A stretch of DNA of 64,000 nucleotides. It comes from Strigamia acuminata (lineage: Eukaryota; Arthropoda; Chilopoda; Geophilomorpha; Linotaeniidae). Shown piece by piece: positions 9,989-21,200 of this stretch. The first letter of the stretch is position 1. The number at the start of each line of letters is the position of its first letter. The notes below the pieces were generated by a model. The model was not told the origin of the DNA. It searched no databases and was given only the letters and a program-made list of their open reading frames with translations. The stretch is from assembly GCA_949358305.1 (NCBI GenBank), contig OX442314.1, forward strand, positions 59,405,369 to 59,469,368, in the 5' to 3' direction. Both the position numbers and the translations under genes were made by a program.

Positions 9989-12900
9989 ATGAAGAAAAAG
10001 GGGTTTAACAAAGGGTTCGATAAGCCGCCACCAGTCAAAGAAATGGGTAGTGACATAGCTAACGCCCAAATTCAAGACAGGGCCAACAACGCTTTGCAGG
10101 TAATTACCGCAAACGCTGAGGCTGAGGCGGAAGAACCGAACCTACTGCTTGAAGAATTACCTCAAGTAGTCGAAGACACAGAAGAATTTCGTGTTTTCAT
10201 GTGCAACGTGGCGGTCGAATACACCAACCGCCTATGTATGTTGCCCATGACAATAGAACGTGAAAAAATTATGGGACTACTAGACTCGGGAGCAGATCGC
10301 TCGTTCGTTTCCGAAGACATAGTAGCATCATTGGGTCTCACCGATAAGATAAAAGGCGTTAATAAAAATATACGTCTAAAAACCGCCAACGGAATGGCGC
10401 GTCCAAAAGGAGTTATATTATTGACCATGGAGTGGCTCGGAGGAGTAGAACAGCACCCTTTCCTGGTCCTGCCCACATGCGACAGAATTTTTCTGTTGGG
10501 CTTAGACCTCATGGCGTCAATGGAAATACAACCCAATCCAATAACGAAATCTTGGAATTATATCAGAAATGATAAGGAAAGACCCGCAATTGTCGTGCCA
10601 CCAGCTCTTGTAAAAGAAGCGGCCGACAAGACACAGTGGGAGAAAGGCCTAAAGAAATTCGTTCAAGATTACGATTTTAAAGCATTCGTAACAGAATTGC
10701 AACGGGACAATGTAGTGGAAACGCTTGTCGCCGACGCCGCTTTAGAATTAAACGAAGCGGCAGCCCTACGAAGGGTCCTACTTAAATATGAGGGGATCCT
10801 GTCGAAAAAACCGGGCCGAACGAATAGGGCTATTCACGAAATTAAATTGACGGATAATAAACCTATACGAGTTGCGTATAAGGGAATGAACCCGCAAAAA
10901 CGTGAAATAGTGCAAAAAATGTGCCAAGAAATGCTAGACAGTGGCATTGTCTCCGAGGCCCAGGGAGAATACGCGACGCGAGTTGTGCTCGTGATGCGCC
11001 CGGGCTCGGACCCACGCCTATGCATTGATTACCGCCCATTAAACGCGGTGACAGAAATAGATCCCATACAGATGCCGTCTATCGAATCCATTTTGAGAGA
11101 GCTTAGCCCCTTTTCTTGGGTTACGACGATGGATCTGTCGAAGGGATACTGGCAAGTTGAGATGAGGCCAGAGGATAAGTTAAAAACAGCATTTTACTCG
11201 CCAATTGGACGGTTGATGTTCAACGTCATGCCATTTGGTTTAGTGAATGCTCCCAGTACCTTTCAGAGACTAATCGAAAGCGTATTGGGTGATATCCTGC
11301 ATCAGTTTGTGTGGGCATACCTAGATGACATAGTTATTGCCTCTAAAACATTCGAAGAGCACATTGAGCACATCGACCAAGTGCTCACCCGGCTGGCAAA
11401 AGCTGGGTTACACGTGCATCCGGGCAAAAGCAAGTTCTGTCGAAAGGAGCTTGCCTTCCTGGGTTATCGCATTGGAGTCAATGGTTTAGCTATTGGCCCC
11501 GAAAAAATCGATGCGATTAATCGTTTCCCACCACCCGAGGACGTTAAAGGTGTCCAACGGTTTATGGGAATGATAAACTTCTTCGGCAGGTTGCTACCGG
11601 GTCTAGCTGAAGTGGCAGCCCCAGTTACCGACCTCCTGAAGAATGAAAACGAATTTGTATGGTCAAATGAGTGCAACATCGCATTTAATGCAATAAAGAG
11701 GATGCTGACGGAAGTCGGCGTAATGCCTCTACCCGACTTAAACCGGCCGTTCATATTACACACGGACGCCAGCAGAGTTGGGTTAGGAGCGGCGTTGCTC
11801 CAAACACACGTGCGCGACGGAGTCGAACAAGACCTGCCGTGCATGTTTATAAGTCGCAAACTCCAAGGCGCTGAAAAGAATTACAATGCCACCGAGTTGG
11901 AGTGTTTGGCCGTTGTGTGGGCCATAAGGAAATTCAGAGATTATCTCGAATATACCAAATTTGTGGTCCACACAGATCATCAAGCGTTACAATGGCTGAT
12001 GAAATTAAAAGAGCCAGCCGGTCGACTAGCCAGATGGCAGTTAGAACTGATGGCATGCGACTTGACCATTCAATACAAGCCCGGCAAATATAACGTCGTG
12101 GCTGACGCTCTGTCACGGGCACCAGTGTCAGATCCAATCGACGCTGACGATGATGGCGAGGATGACTCCCGCATCATTTATTGCCCTACGAGTTGTCACC
12201 GTTGGGATTTAAGGAAGATGAATGAAATTCCCACCGCGTCTCCGGCAGATGTAAAATTCTGTGGATTTTGGACGCGGTTATACCAACCAGCTGCTGACAA
12301 TTACCCAAATGCAAGGAAGGAATTTAAGCTAGAGCGGAGAATAAATGACCCGCTTCTAAGCGCCTTCCACGCTCATGTCGGCGAGCAGATGCAAAGCAGT
12401 CCCCCGACAAGGGAGGAAATAATTGTGCAACAAAAATTAGACAAGAAATGTCAGGACAGAGCTAGATTCGTACTGACAGGAAAATATCCGCCCAATCTAA
12501 CCAGAAGGCAGAAGCGTCGTTATGCACACGAATCCATAGATTACCTATTGGATGACGGCCTTTTAGTGAAACATCACCCAAATCACCAAGATGACTTGAG
12601 TGAATCGGACACCGCAGTAAAGGTAGTAATACCTGCTTCCTTAATCGGTCGCGTGCTGTGGTTGTTACACGGGCACCCGCTTGCGAGCCATGCGGGAGTA
12701 AGCAGAACACTCTATCGTGCTACACAGCTTTTTCACTGGACAGGGATGAAAAAAGATATTGCTCTTTTTGTCCACCAATGTCAGCGATGTCAAGCGTGCA
12801 AGCCGAGGAGTAAATCACCATTCGAAACTATTTTCTTAGGGCCTTACGCGCCTTTTGATTGTTTAAGTGTCGATGTGATGGGCCCAAAACCCGTTACGGG

Positions 12901-14059
12901 AAATAAAAATGCGTACATTATCGTTATAATGGACGTGGCAACTCGTTGGCCCGAGTTGTACGCCGTCGCTAGACCTTCAGCAGAGAAAATCGTTGAATGT
13001 ATCTACGACGTGGCGTTACGTTACGGATTTCCACGTAAAATTATATCCGATAACGGACCCCAATTTATCTCGAAAATTTGGGGTAAGTTTTGTGAGAAAT
13101 TCGGGATTGTGGCGTCACATACTTCGACCTACAATCCCAGAACAAATCCCGTTGAGCGACTCAACAGGGACATTAAATATGCACTAAGCATATTCACTGA
13201 CATCCACAATAGGTGGGATGAATACTTGAGGGAGATCGCGTTCAGCATACGAACAACAGTCTCGAGGACGAGAGATTTTTCTCCGGCCTACCTCAACTTC
13301 GCCCGAGAGCTACGAGTGCCTTGGGACCCACGAGTGGCAGAGTCGGTAAATGTGGTGGACCCAGAGAAACCACATGAGTATGTATATAAATTGGAGCAAA
13401 CAATTTCGAGCACATACAAACATATGATGGCGCACATTTTTAACATGCGCGACCGCATTTTACAAGATAAAAGCGGTGGAAAATTTGTGAATTTCGAGAA
13501 CAATGATTTAGTGTGGAAGGACACACACATCCTCTCAAATGCAGCGAGAGGAATCACCGCCAGCTTGGCCGACAAGAGAGATGGTCCGTATGTGATCATC
13601 GGCAAGCATGGCGGTAACGCGTATAAATTACGCAAGCTCGAGGACAACACCGAGCATAAGTCGATACAAGTACGAGAGTTAACTCCGTACATTCCGGAAT
13701 TCCCGCAAGAAATGTGGGCCAAAGGCCAAGTCAAGTCTAAAACTGACGGCCAAATCGTCGATATGTTCGCTGGCGAGTCGGAAAAAGCACCGCCAAGTGA
13801 CAACGAGGAGTATTTCGACGCCCCTTCACCTCCGGTAAACGAGATAGTTGAATCCGTTCCGGATCCAATTTTGGTCGGGGGGGAAACAGGAGAAACTCCT
13901 GAAACAAACACAAAAAACACGGATAAAAAAGAAAACAATAATGAGGAGGTACAGACACAAAAAACAACAAAAAATATCGTACCTGCCTCGATCCGTAACC
14001 TGCGACCAAAAAGAGATAATCCGTTCATAAAAGGCGGAAAGGTCGTAGGAAAGAAGTAA
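9989..14059 (+). CDS. pol: Element B Pol (protease, RT, RNase H, integrase)
   Basis: An uninterrupted 1356-codon frame from the internal ATG; real translation probably enters by frameshift from gag at 9920-9938. Domains in order: aspartic protease with LLDSGADRSF (Asp near residue 99); reverse transcriptase with VLVMRPGSDPRLCIDYRPLN and YLDDIVIAS (catalytic Asp pair near 445); RNase H with LHTDASRVGLGAAL (near 592) and DALSRAP; integrase with the HHCC domain (HAGVSRTLYRATQLFHW, then CQRCQACK, near 900-930) and the DDE core (VDVMGP, SDNGPQF, VERLNRD near 960, 1020 and 1054). The C-terminal tail is acidic and then basic. All catalytic motifs look intact. Its frame ends 1.4 kb before the third ORF. 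Confidence 0.95.
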   Translation: MKKKGFNKGFDKPPPVKEMGSDIANAQIQDRANNALQVITANAEAEAEEPNLLLEELPQVVEDTEEFRVFMCNVAVEYTNRLCMLPMTIEREKIMGLLDSGADRSFVSEDIVASLGLTDKIKGVNKNIRLKTANGMARPKGVILLTMEWLGGVEQHPFLVLPTCDRIFLLGLDLMASMEIQPNPITKSWNYIRNDKERPAIVVPPALVKEAADKTQWEKGLKKFVQDYDFKAFVTELQRDNVVETLVADAALELNEAAALRRVLLKYEGILSKKPGRTNRAIHEIKLTDNKPIRVAYKGMNPQKREIVQKMCQEMLDSGIVSEAQGEYATRVVLVMRPGSDPRLCIDYRPLNAVTEIDPIQMPSIESILRELSPFSWVTTMDLSKGYWQVEMRPEDKLKTAFYSPIGRLMFNVMPFGLVNAPSTFQRLIESVLGDILHQFVWAYLDDIVIASKTFEEHIEHIDQVLTRLAKAGLHVHPGKSKFCRKELAFLGYRIGVNGLAIGPEKIDAINRFPPPEDVKGVQRFMGMINFFGRLLPGLAEVAAPVTDLLKNENEFVWSNECNIAFNAIKRMLTEVGVMPLPDLNRPFILHTDASRVGLGAALLQTHVRDGVEQDLPCMFISRKLQGAEKNYNATELECLAVVWAIRKFRDYLEYTKFVVHTDHQALQWLMKLKEPAGRLARWQLELMACDLTIQYKPGKYNVVADALSRAPVSDPIDADDDGEDDSRIIYCPTSCHRWDLRKMNEIPTASPADVKFCGFWTRLYQPAADNYPNARKEFKLERRINDPLLSAFHAHVGEQMQSSPPTREEIIVQQKLDKKCQDRARFVLTGKYPPNLTRRQKRRYAHESIDYLLDDGLLVKHHPNHQDDLSESDTAVKVVIPASLIGRVLWLLHGHPLASHAGVSRTLYRATQLFHWTGMKKDIALFVHQCQRCQACKPRSKSPFETIFLGPYAPFDCLSVDVMGPKPVTGNKNAYIIVIMDVATRWPELYAVARPSAEKIVECIYDVALRYGFPRKIISDNGPQFISKIWGKFCEKFGIVASHTSTYNPRTNPVERLNRDIKYALSIFTDIHNRWDEYLREIAFSIRTTVSRTRDFSPAYLNFARELRVPWDPRVAESVNVVDPEKPHEYVYKLEQTISSTYKHMMAHIFNMRDRILQDKSGGKFVNFENNDLVWKDTHILSNAARGITASLADKRDGPYVIIGKHGGNAYKLRKLEDNTEHKSIQVRELTPYIPEFPQEMWAKGQVKSKTDGQIVDMFAGESEKAPPSDNEEYFDAPSPPVNEIVESVPDPILVGGETGETPETNTKNTDKKENNNEEVQTQKTTKNIVPASIRNLRPKRDNPFIKGGKVVGKK

Positions 14060-14202
14060 AATAAATTACGAGTCGATGGCGGCACTAAAAATAAATGTAA
14101 TCGACCGATAGTGCAAGCCATCACGTCGCAGAAAATTTCGCTAAGTCCAACAAAGCGGATATCGGTCGAATTCGCGTCACGAGATGGCGTGGAAACGCGG
14201 GA

Positions 14203-14314
14203 CCCGTAGCAAAATTATCGGCACGGGTCGGATACCGCGTGCAAAAGACCCCGTAGCAGCAATCGCGCACGGGAGTGAGAACAAAGGAGACCCGTAGCGT
14301 AACATGCGCACGGG
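14203..14314 (+). promoter_or_regulatory. Three tandem RNA/DNA hairpins after element B pol
   Basis: CCCGT...ACGGG stems occur at 14203-14227, 14250-14273 and 14291-14314. Each is followed on the 5' side by AGC and preceded on the 3' side by GC, so the stem can extend by two GC pairs past a bulged A. Loop sequences differ while stems are kept. They sit about 140-250 nt after the pol stop. Function is unknown; stability, export or internal promoter roles are possible. Confidence 0.5.
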
Positions 14315-14343
14315 TAGGTGCGCACTAGTCTCAAACACCCGGG

Positions 14344-14365
14344 TTCTGGAGTATATTACCCAGAA
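14344..14365. promoter_or_regulatory. Dyad element TTCTGG/CCAGAA around a TATA-like core
   Basis: TTCTGGAGTATATTACCC followed by AGAA forms an imperfect dyad with a TATATTA core, about 170 bp before the candidate leader exon of the third ORF. It could be an internal promoter. This is positional inference only. Confidence 0.25.
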
Positions 14366-14535
14366 TCCATCGCGATTACCTCGTGTTCACACAGACTTCC
14401 GCTTTTCACAGCTGATCGCTGCATTCGTGCGTGATCCTCGTTTTTAACGTTTTACCGAGTTTTTCACCGAGTTTTTGAGATAGTTTTATCATCCTTTTTA
14501 AATCGTGATTGAGATTTTTGTGCGCGCTCCTCGCC

Positions 14536-14625
14536 ATGGACGAGGAAGAGAACGACGTGCTGGCCATCGAGCACGAGGACGAGGAAAACTGGGACCGCGA
14601 TGTAAACCAAGTCCAGCCCGATCAG
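14536..14625 (+). CDS. Candidate acidic leader exon of element B third ORF
   Basis: An ATG at 14536 opens a 90-nt, 30-codon acidic stretch (starts MDEEENDVLAIEHEDEEN) ending CCCGATCAG at 14625, immediately followed by GTAGAAG, a reasonable splice donor. An acceptor-like CCATCCTTCCAG ends at 15472, directly before ATGGCACTACG of the third ORF, and joining them keeps phase 0. The 847-bp interval is AT-rich and has stops. Without splicing the small ORF stops after eight more codons (14651). Splicing is inferred. Confidence 0.45.
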
Positions 14626-15472
14626 GTAGAAGTCGGCATCGGCACATGAGAACTAGTTCCGTGCTGCTGAAGAAGAAATTTTGTTGACTAATACCTGACA
14701 TGAGTGCTTTGCACTCGAAATAGCGTATAATTAATTATTAACCGCGATCGCTCACACGATCGTATTTTTTTTCCTTGTTAATTTGTTTTCGAGGTGCGAG
14801 CGCAGACTTCACGTCGCCTCGCGTCTCGAAAATTCCTCATGACTTGAGTCACGAGCGAGACAATGGGCTCGAGCCATAGATAATTTTATGACAAGGGGAG
14901 AATATTCTGTAAAAGAATATTTTTTCTCCACAAGTAATTTGACGCATCAAATTGATGCAACTTAACATTCGTACGATGAATTTTTCGGTGTGTTGGATAA
15001 ATTTAATTTGACTTTAACTTTTTTAAAAATTAGACAAAGTCCGACTTCGGAATAATTCTTTATTAGGTTTATTTATTTAATAACATTTCGACAAGCACAT
15101 TTATTGTGCGATTTTAGTAATAATTTACACCCGACGAATTCTTTTTACGAATGACTGATAATTATTAATTTAATTATTAGTAATGTTCTAATTAATGTTA
15201 GAATTAATTTGAAGTAAAATCTGATGATAAGAATCCAGATTAAAGGCTCGATTCCGTCTCGCTGTGCGTTTTGGACATGAGACAGATTTTTCACGTGATG
15301 ACTTCTCTTTTTCTATCCGACGAGGGACAATTCGTCCTACGTTTGCACCGATAGACAGGAATCGGTCTCGACGGACGGCTGCACGTACTGGCAACGTCCC
15401 TCGAAACCAACCATTTATCTACGTATTTAAATATTAACTTTTTATTAATTGTTTATTTCTCCATCCTTCCAG
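14626..15472 (+). other. Putative intron before element B third ORF
   Basis: AT-rich, stop-filled sequence bounded by GTAGAA and TTCCAG. I see no other feature in it. If not spliced, it is a long untranslated spacer. Confidence 0.4.
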
Positions 15473-17658
15473 ATGGCACTACGTAAAACATGGGGACCAT
15501 TAGACCCCGCTTGCATCACTCGTGGCGGGATATTTCGAGGCGCGCTGCCCGATTTTTACCGACGATGTTTCGGCGAAGACGCCGACCCTTGGCGCCTGCG
15601 AATACTACATTCCCGATGCATCGCCCGACGTTGGGTACGAGACTGCACGCTCCTGGATACGTTCCCGGAGGGAATGCGCGAAGGCATCGCCACAGAGTTA
15701 GCTCGTGACGATGACCCGAAATCGCCGATTTTCCACCCCGGATTGTCAAGTCAGTACACTGGCAACCCGGCGGAGGAACACGTGCTGCATGCGTGGCGAG
15801 CAGCCGAGACAGAAGAGGCCCGTGAGGCCATCTACCAGCATTATAGACAACAGCTGGTGGATACCGCTACGGCAGTGGCCGAGCGCATCCTCCAAAACGA
15901 GGGGATGACCGCGGATGATATTCATCTGTGGTTTGAGAGGCTGCGATTGGGAGAGAGTACGCCCCAGTGGAGACCTCGGATGGGAATTTTGACGTCCCAA
16001 GCCGAGATGTGGCAGCTCCACTACCTGGGGATTTTGGGGCCCAAGAGCAGCTACCCGCGGAAGCGCAAGCGCTCCAAAGGCGCCGGGGACAGCCAGTCGC
16101 GTTCCCCAGCGACAACCAAGAAGCAGCGTGTCGCTCAAAACACGACTGAAGGCAACGAAGCTGGGCCATCCACTAGTACGGTGCGTGACCCTTCGCAGTA
16201 TTCCCGACCGCGAATTTTCATAAACCGTCAGATTAAAGACGGTAAGGAGTGCAAGGAGGTTTGGATGTCTGGTGACGAAGAGCGAGTCTCTCGTCCCAGC
16301 ACTTCTAGACGTCCGCTGACTCATCGCGAGCAGCGGAAAAAAGATCGCAAAGAGCGATACTTCGCGAGGTGCGAAGCTCGGGGCCGTCCCATCCCCGAAC
16401 CCGCCTACGCCTCCAAGAGAACGGGTCGACGAGGTGGTAGCCAGTCAGGTGAGCGAAACGTCCCAGCGGCAGATACGCGGGACCTTCGCGAGATTCTGAC
16501 TCAGATGAAGCGGACGAAACTGACACGTTTCGATCCCGCGATGAAACACGCCAGGAAGATGGGTGTTGTCACCGACGGGAAGGTGACCCCACACGAGGTG
16601 GCAAGGTGGCTCGCAGACTACATTAATTCGCGACCACGACCCGATGGCATGCCAACCGCCATCGTGCAGCCTTCAGGCTCCGGACAACATCTCCCGGCGC
16701 TCCAAGTCGCAATGACTGGAGTGCAGACGACGGAGACGCCACCACCGCCGACGCAGCCAACACCACCGCTGCCGACGCCGACGCTGCCGACCAAGACGCA
16801 GCCGCCTCCGAACCTGCCGCCGCCGTCGTTGTTGAATTCGAGCGATCCGCCGGATTTACCCACCGACCGCTCAGTCCCTCTCCCCGTTGGACAGAGCATT
16901 GCGCAGGAATGTCGAGCCAATTTGACCGGCATTTACAGGCCGAGCCAACCCCGATCCGGTTCCTCGGCCCTGTTTTTCGAGAGGCGAGACGAAGAAGCGC
17001 GACTCGCGAGAGAAGCCGCCAATCCGACTATCTCCGAGCTCTCAGCGTTTCGCTTCGTGATGGAAGACCCAAGAGTCTCCGCGCCCGCCTTGCGAGGTGT
17101 GGATCAGGCCCAGCGATATTTCATCGAATGGGCAACGGCGATGATGAGTAAGCTCTCGTGTGCCTTCACTGCGGATTCGGAGCGATCGAATCCAGTGAAT
17201 CGTCGCAGCCTACAGCTATCATTGACCAAGGTCATGATGCAGCTGCTAACCCCAGCACTCTTCGGAGAAGGGCGTCAGGCGATGGCCGCATGGTCTGTCG
17301 TGGACAGAGAGGGTGTACAGGTTCCCCGTGCACTCCTCGCAGAGTGGAGCTCCATTCTGCCCGACCCTGTGTTGACTCGGTACGAGCTAACCAGGGATGT
17401 GGTAAACCCCGAATTTGAGGGGTACAAGTTGCGAAGCACGGCGTTTCGTTATACCTCCGCCACCTGGACAGCGGCGCCTACCCAACAACTGCGCGCCTTG
17501 ACCATCCAGACGGAAGAATCGGCAGAGGATGTAGAAATGGTGATCTCGCCGACGAGCGGAGTTCCGATTCCGCCACCGATGCCTGCGGAGATATCCCCGC
17601 AAGGACCCGCCCTGTTCGAAGTGGCGGGTAAACCAAAGCGCTTGCTGTGCCGAACGCC
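15473..17658 (+). CDS. Element B third ORF, 5' part (unknown protein)
   Basis: ATG at 15473 opens a long frame that continues until element C, inserted in codon phase at 17658. The frame resumes after the target duplication at 24140 and ends at 24719, so the original protein was about 920 aa (about 950 with the candidate leader exon). The N-terminal 200 residues are Trp/Arg-rich and compact (MALRKTWGPLDPACI). They are followed by a basic, nuclear-signal-like PRKRKRSKG and KKQR region, a proline-rich segment near residues 420-460, and another compact region (about 500-670). There is no signal peptide, transmembrane helix or furin-like site, so it is not a recognisable envelope. I do not recognise the family. 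The track-long tail past 17658 is element C LTR, not native coding. Confidence 0.75.
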
Positions 17659-18211
17659 TGTAGCTCTGTGGCGCAATAAATGCACGATAAATCGTGCTGG
17701 AAGCGTGAAAATAACGTGCTCACGGCAATGCATGAGCTGGAAAAATTGCCGTGATGCGTAAACGCGAGTTCGGGTCTGTATTGGGCCAGAAAACGCGTGT
17801 GCCACACTTATAGCGACGTGTGGCACATAAACTAATACTGATAATTAACAAAATACACTTTAATTCGAGAAAACTTACATAATTGATCCAAAAACCATTG
17901 GAAAACATAGAGAAACACACTGGCTGTGTGCGCGGCCATTTGCAATCTGCCAGAGACATCTGGTGGCCGAAAATAGAAACAATAAGTAGAAATACACACA
18001 GAATAGAGGATGCATGATGCCAGATGGATAAGACACATCTAAAAGGCATCATGCATTCCCTTTACATAGAAACTAAGGAAAAACATAAGAAACAATACTA
18101 AATTACCCCGAATAAGAAAAGATAACCGATGGATAATAAAATAAACATTTCAAAGTCATTTCACATCGAAAAACGATTTAATTAGGTGAAAAGCGGTTCC
18201 AAAGTCCAACA
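17659..18211 (-). repeat. Element C 3' LTR
   Basis: 553-bp terminal repeat matching 23582-24134. Just inside it on the minus strand, GAAGGAGGGAA (18212-18223) is a good polypurine tract. Confidence 0.93.
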
Positions 18212-18257
18212 ATTCCCTCCTTCGATGTAAAATGTCGGTGTTGAATGATCGAAAAAG

Positions 18258-21200
18258 CTACTTCGAGACGAAAATGCGTGATAATAAATTCCGGAGGCGC
18301 TCTGAACTGAGCCACTTGGTGAAAATGTCGGATACATTTATCTCACCCGGAATCTTGCGGAGTTCGAAACATCCGGCAATATGCCACTCACGAAGCCAGT
18401 GAAATTTTACTCGAATATGTTTCGTTTTCGAGTTCTCGATGTCGTTGTTCGTGAACTGAATCGAGGCGAGGGCATCGGAAAATATGATCGGTTTCGATAA
18501 TCGACGTAAAGGCGGAAATACTTGATAAATACTGTCCAACCAGTATAATTCTTTGACGATTTCGACTAATGCCACAAATTCGGCTTCCATAGTGGAGCAG
18601 GCAACGCTGGTCTGTTTCTTGCAGCTCCAGCCAATGGGCACACTTCCGATGTAAACAATGTATCCGCCGAATGATCTCGATGTAGCGATGTCGGAGGCCC
18701 AAGAGGCGTCTGTGCAACCCCACAGTTGACTCGAATCGCATTTCGAAAGTTCGATGGCGTACTCGCTCGTGTTCGCGACGTAACGAAGGACCTGCAGCAA
18801 ACACTTGATATGGCTCTCGGTGTAGCAGTTGTTGTACTGCGATAATGCGATCACCGAGTACAAAATGTCGGGGCGAGTACGTGAAGCCAGGAACAATAAA
18901 GATCCGACGAGTGATCGATACGGAAAATCCGGAAGGTCGGTGAGCGGTCCCTTGACTAACGTGGTCCCAGGTGTGACTGGCACCTTGATGAGCGCGTCAG
19001 ATGAAACATTAAACTTTTTGAGGAGTTTGTCAATGTAATTGCGTTGAGTCATAAAGACTTTCCCGTCACGACGCTCGAACTCGACTCCCAGCAGTTTGGT
19101 GATTGGCCCCAGGTCGACAATGTCGAATTTACTCGTGATCAGCTTGAGTATTCGATCCCTGATGTTTTCCGAAGCATAAAATAAAACAATATCGTCGACG
19201 TATACCAGCATAATGGCCGAATGTCCGTAGGCGTACACACAATTACATGCTGGAAACTTTTGAAATCCGAGTTCTGTCAATGTTTCATTAAGTTTCTGGT
19301 ACCACATGCGCCCCGACTGGTGAAGACCGTAAAGCGACTTGGTCAACAACCATACGTTGTCGGGCGAGGAACATGTGGCACCAGCGGGAATCCGCATATA
19401 AATCTCGTGGTCAAGGTCGCCGTAGAGGTAGGCACATTTCACGTCGAGGTGCGTGTCCCTCCATCCGAGGAGAATAACCAGCAGACAAAAGAAGAAACGG
19501 ATTAGGACAAAATTGACTACGGGACTAAAAACTTCATCGTAGTCAACGCCCATTGTCTGCCGAAATCCTTGGGCGACCAGTCGAGCACGATATCGGGTAA
19601 TCTTTCCGGTAATGTCACTTTTGAACTTAAAAATCCATTTGCAACCGAGCACAGTCTTGTCAGGGGGTCTCGGAACCTCCTTATAAACGTCTCGTTGCTT
19701 GAAAGTCGAAAGTTCCTCGTCGATTGCTTCGGTCCATTTCGGTGCTTCGGGCAATTTCACAGCTTCGGCGTATGTGGCCGGTTCCCGAAAACACATGTGG
19801 ACACGAGGAGGCGATGGCGGAGCATATGGCATGTGGTGTTCTAAATTGCCGAAGAAGAAAACGGACTCATCATACGGTATCCGGTGTGCGAAACAATAAG
19901 CGGCGATATCTGTGTGCGACCGCAAGCGGACACCGTGCTCCGGATAATAATAAACGTCGACTTTAATCCTCCCCGGAACCTGATCTTTCCGGAGATGCTC
20001 TTCTCTCCTCCATCCGCTGAAGGGCGAAACGCCGCCAACAAAACTCCAAGGGCAATGAAGAGCGCGTAAAGGCGCCAAATTAGGCGTACCCGGAAGTCGG
20101 ACAGGCAAGGCAGCCGCTTCGTCGAGAAGGTCTTCGTCAAAATCTGAACCCTGTTCAGACATCGCTGCGGTGTCGTCAAGACCCGGGAGAGATGGGTAGG
20201 ACATCGAACGCCGTAGATGAGGCAAGCGGGTGGAACGTACGGTCGGAGTAAATTGTCCATGTCCTGCAATGGTCGTAACATTATCGGAGCCATCAGCGAC
20301 GGTAACAGAGCCATCAGCGTCGGTAACAGAGCCATCAGTCGTAGCAGCTAAGCCGTCAGCAGCGGCGATGAGACCATCAGCTGTAGGAAGAGATGGTGCG
20401 AATGAAGCGAAAGACGGAGCACTCGAAGCGACGGAGGGAGCACGACTGGCAATACCATCCTCGTCACTGCTGTCAGCAGAAGAGTCGTTATCCGAATCGT
20501 GACGTCGACGAGGCCAAGGCTGAGTTGGAAAGTTATCACGAAAAGTGACACGTGACGGGGTGTGGCCACGAGCAGGCTCCTCCATGGGTGGAGCATTGTC
20601 ATCCGGATCTGGAACATAAAAGGGCGAGCGCTTAAAGTTCTGCCGTTCATCGATTTGGACGTGAACAGATTCGGTGACGGTGTTCGTAGCCGGATTCCAC
20701 ACTCGATACCCTCGAGTTCCCGAAGCGTAGCCAACGAGAAATCCTTCCCACGCTCGAGGATCCAGTTTGTTGCGTCCAGGTGCGGTGAAGTGTACCCAGC
20801 ACTTGGAACCAATCTTACGAAAATGTCTGACGGAAAGAGCACGCTGGCGCCACAAAATGTATGGGATTTCGTCGTTGAGCTTCGAATGCGGACTGCGGTT
20901 TTTGATATATGTGAACGTCACGGCAAGTTCAGCCCAAAGCGTGTGCGAAAATCCGGTTTCGGAGTTGATGGAGCGGAGATAGTCGCCCATTGTCCGGTTC
21001 AGGCGTTCGGCGACACCGTTCATCTGTGGCGATGCGGGATTGGTCCGTTGAGCAACAATACCCTTGTCGGCAAGAAAACGGTCAAAATCCCTCGAAATAA
21101 ATTCTCCTCCACGGTCGGTGCGAATTGTTTTAATCCGGCAATCAGCAATACGTTCAACGCGGGAAACAAAGTCTTTAAACGTAGCAAAAACATCGGATTT

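Noticed and set aside
17659-17761. C-terminal tail of the element B third ORF before the first stop
   Set aside because: This is element C LTR sequence; the same codons recur at 23582 onward.
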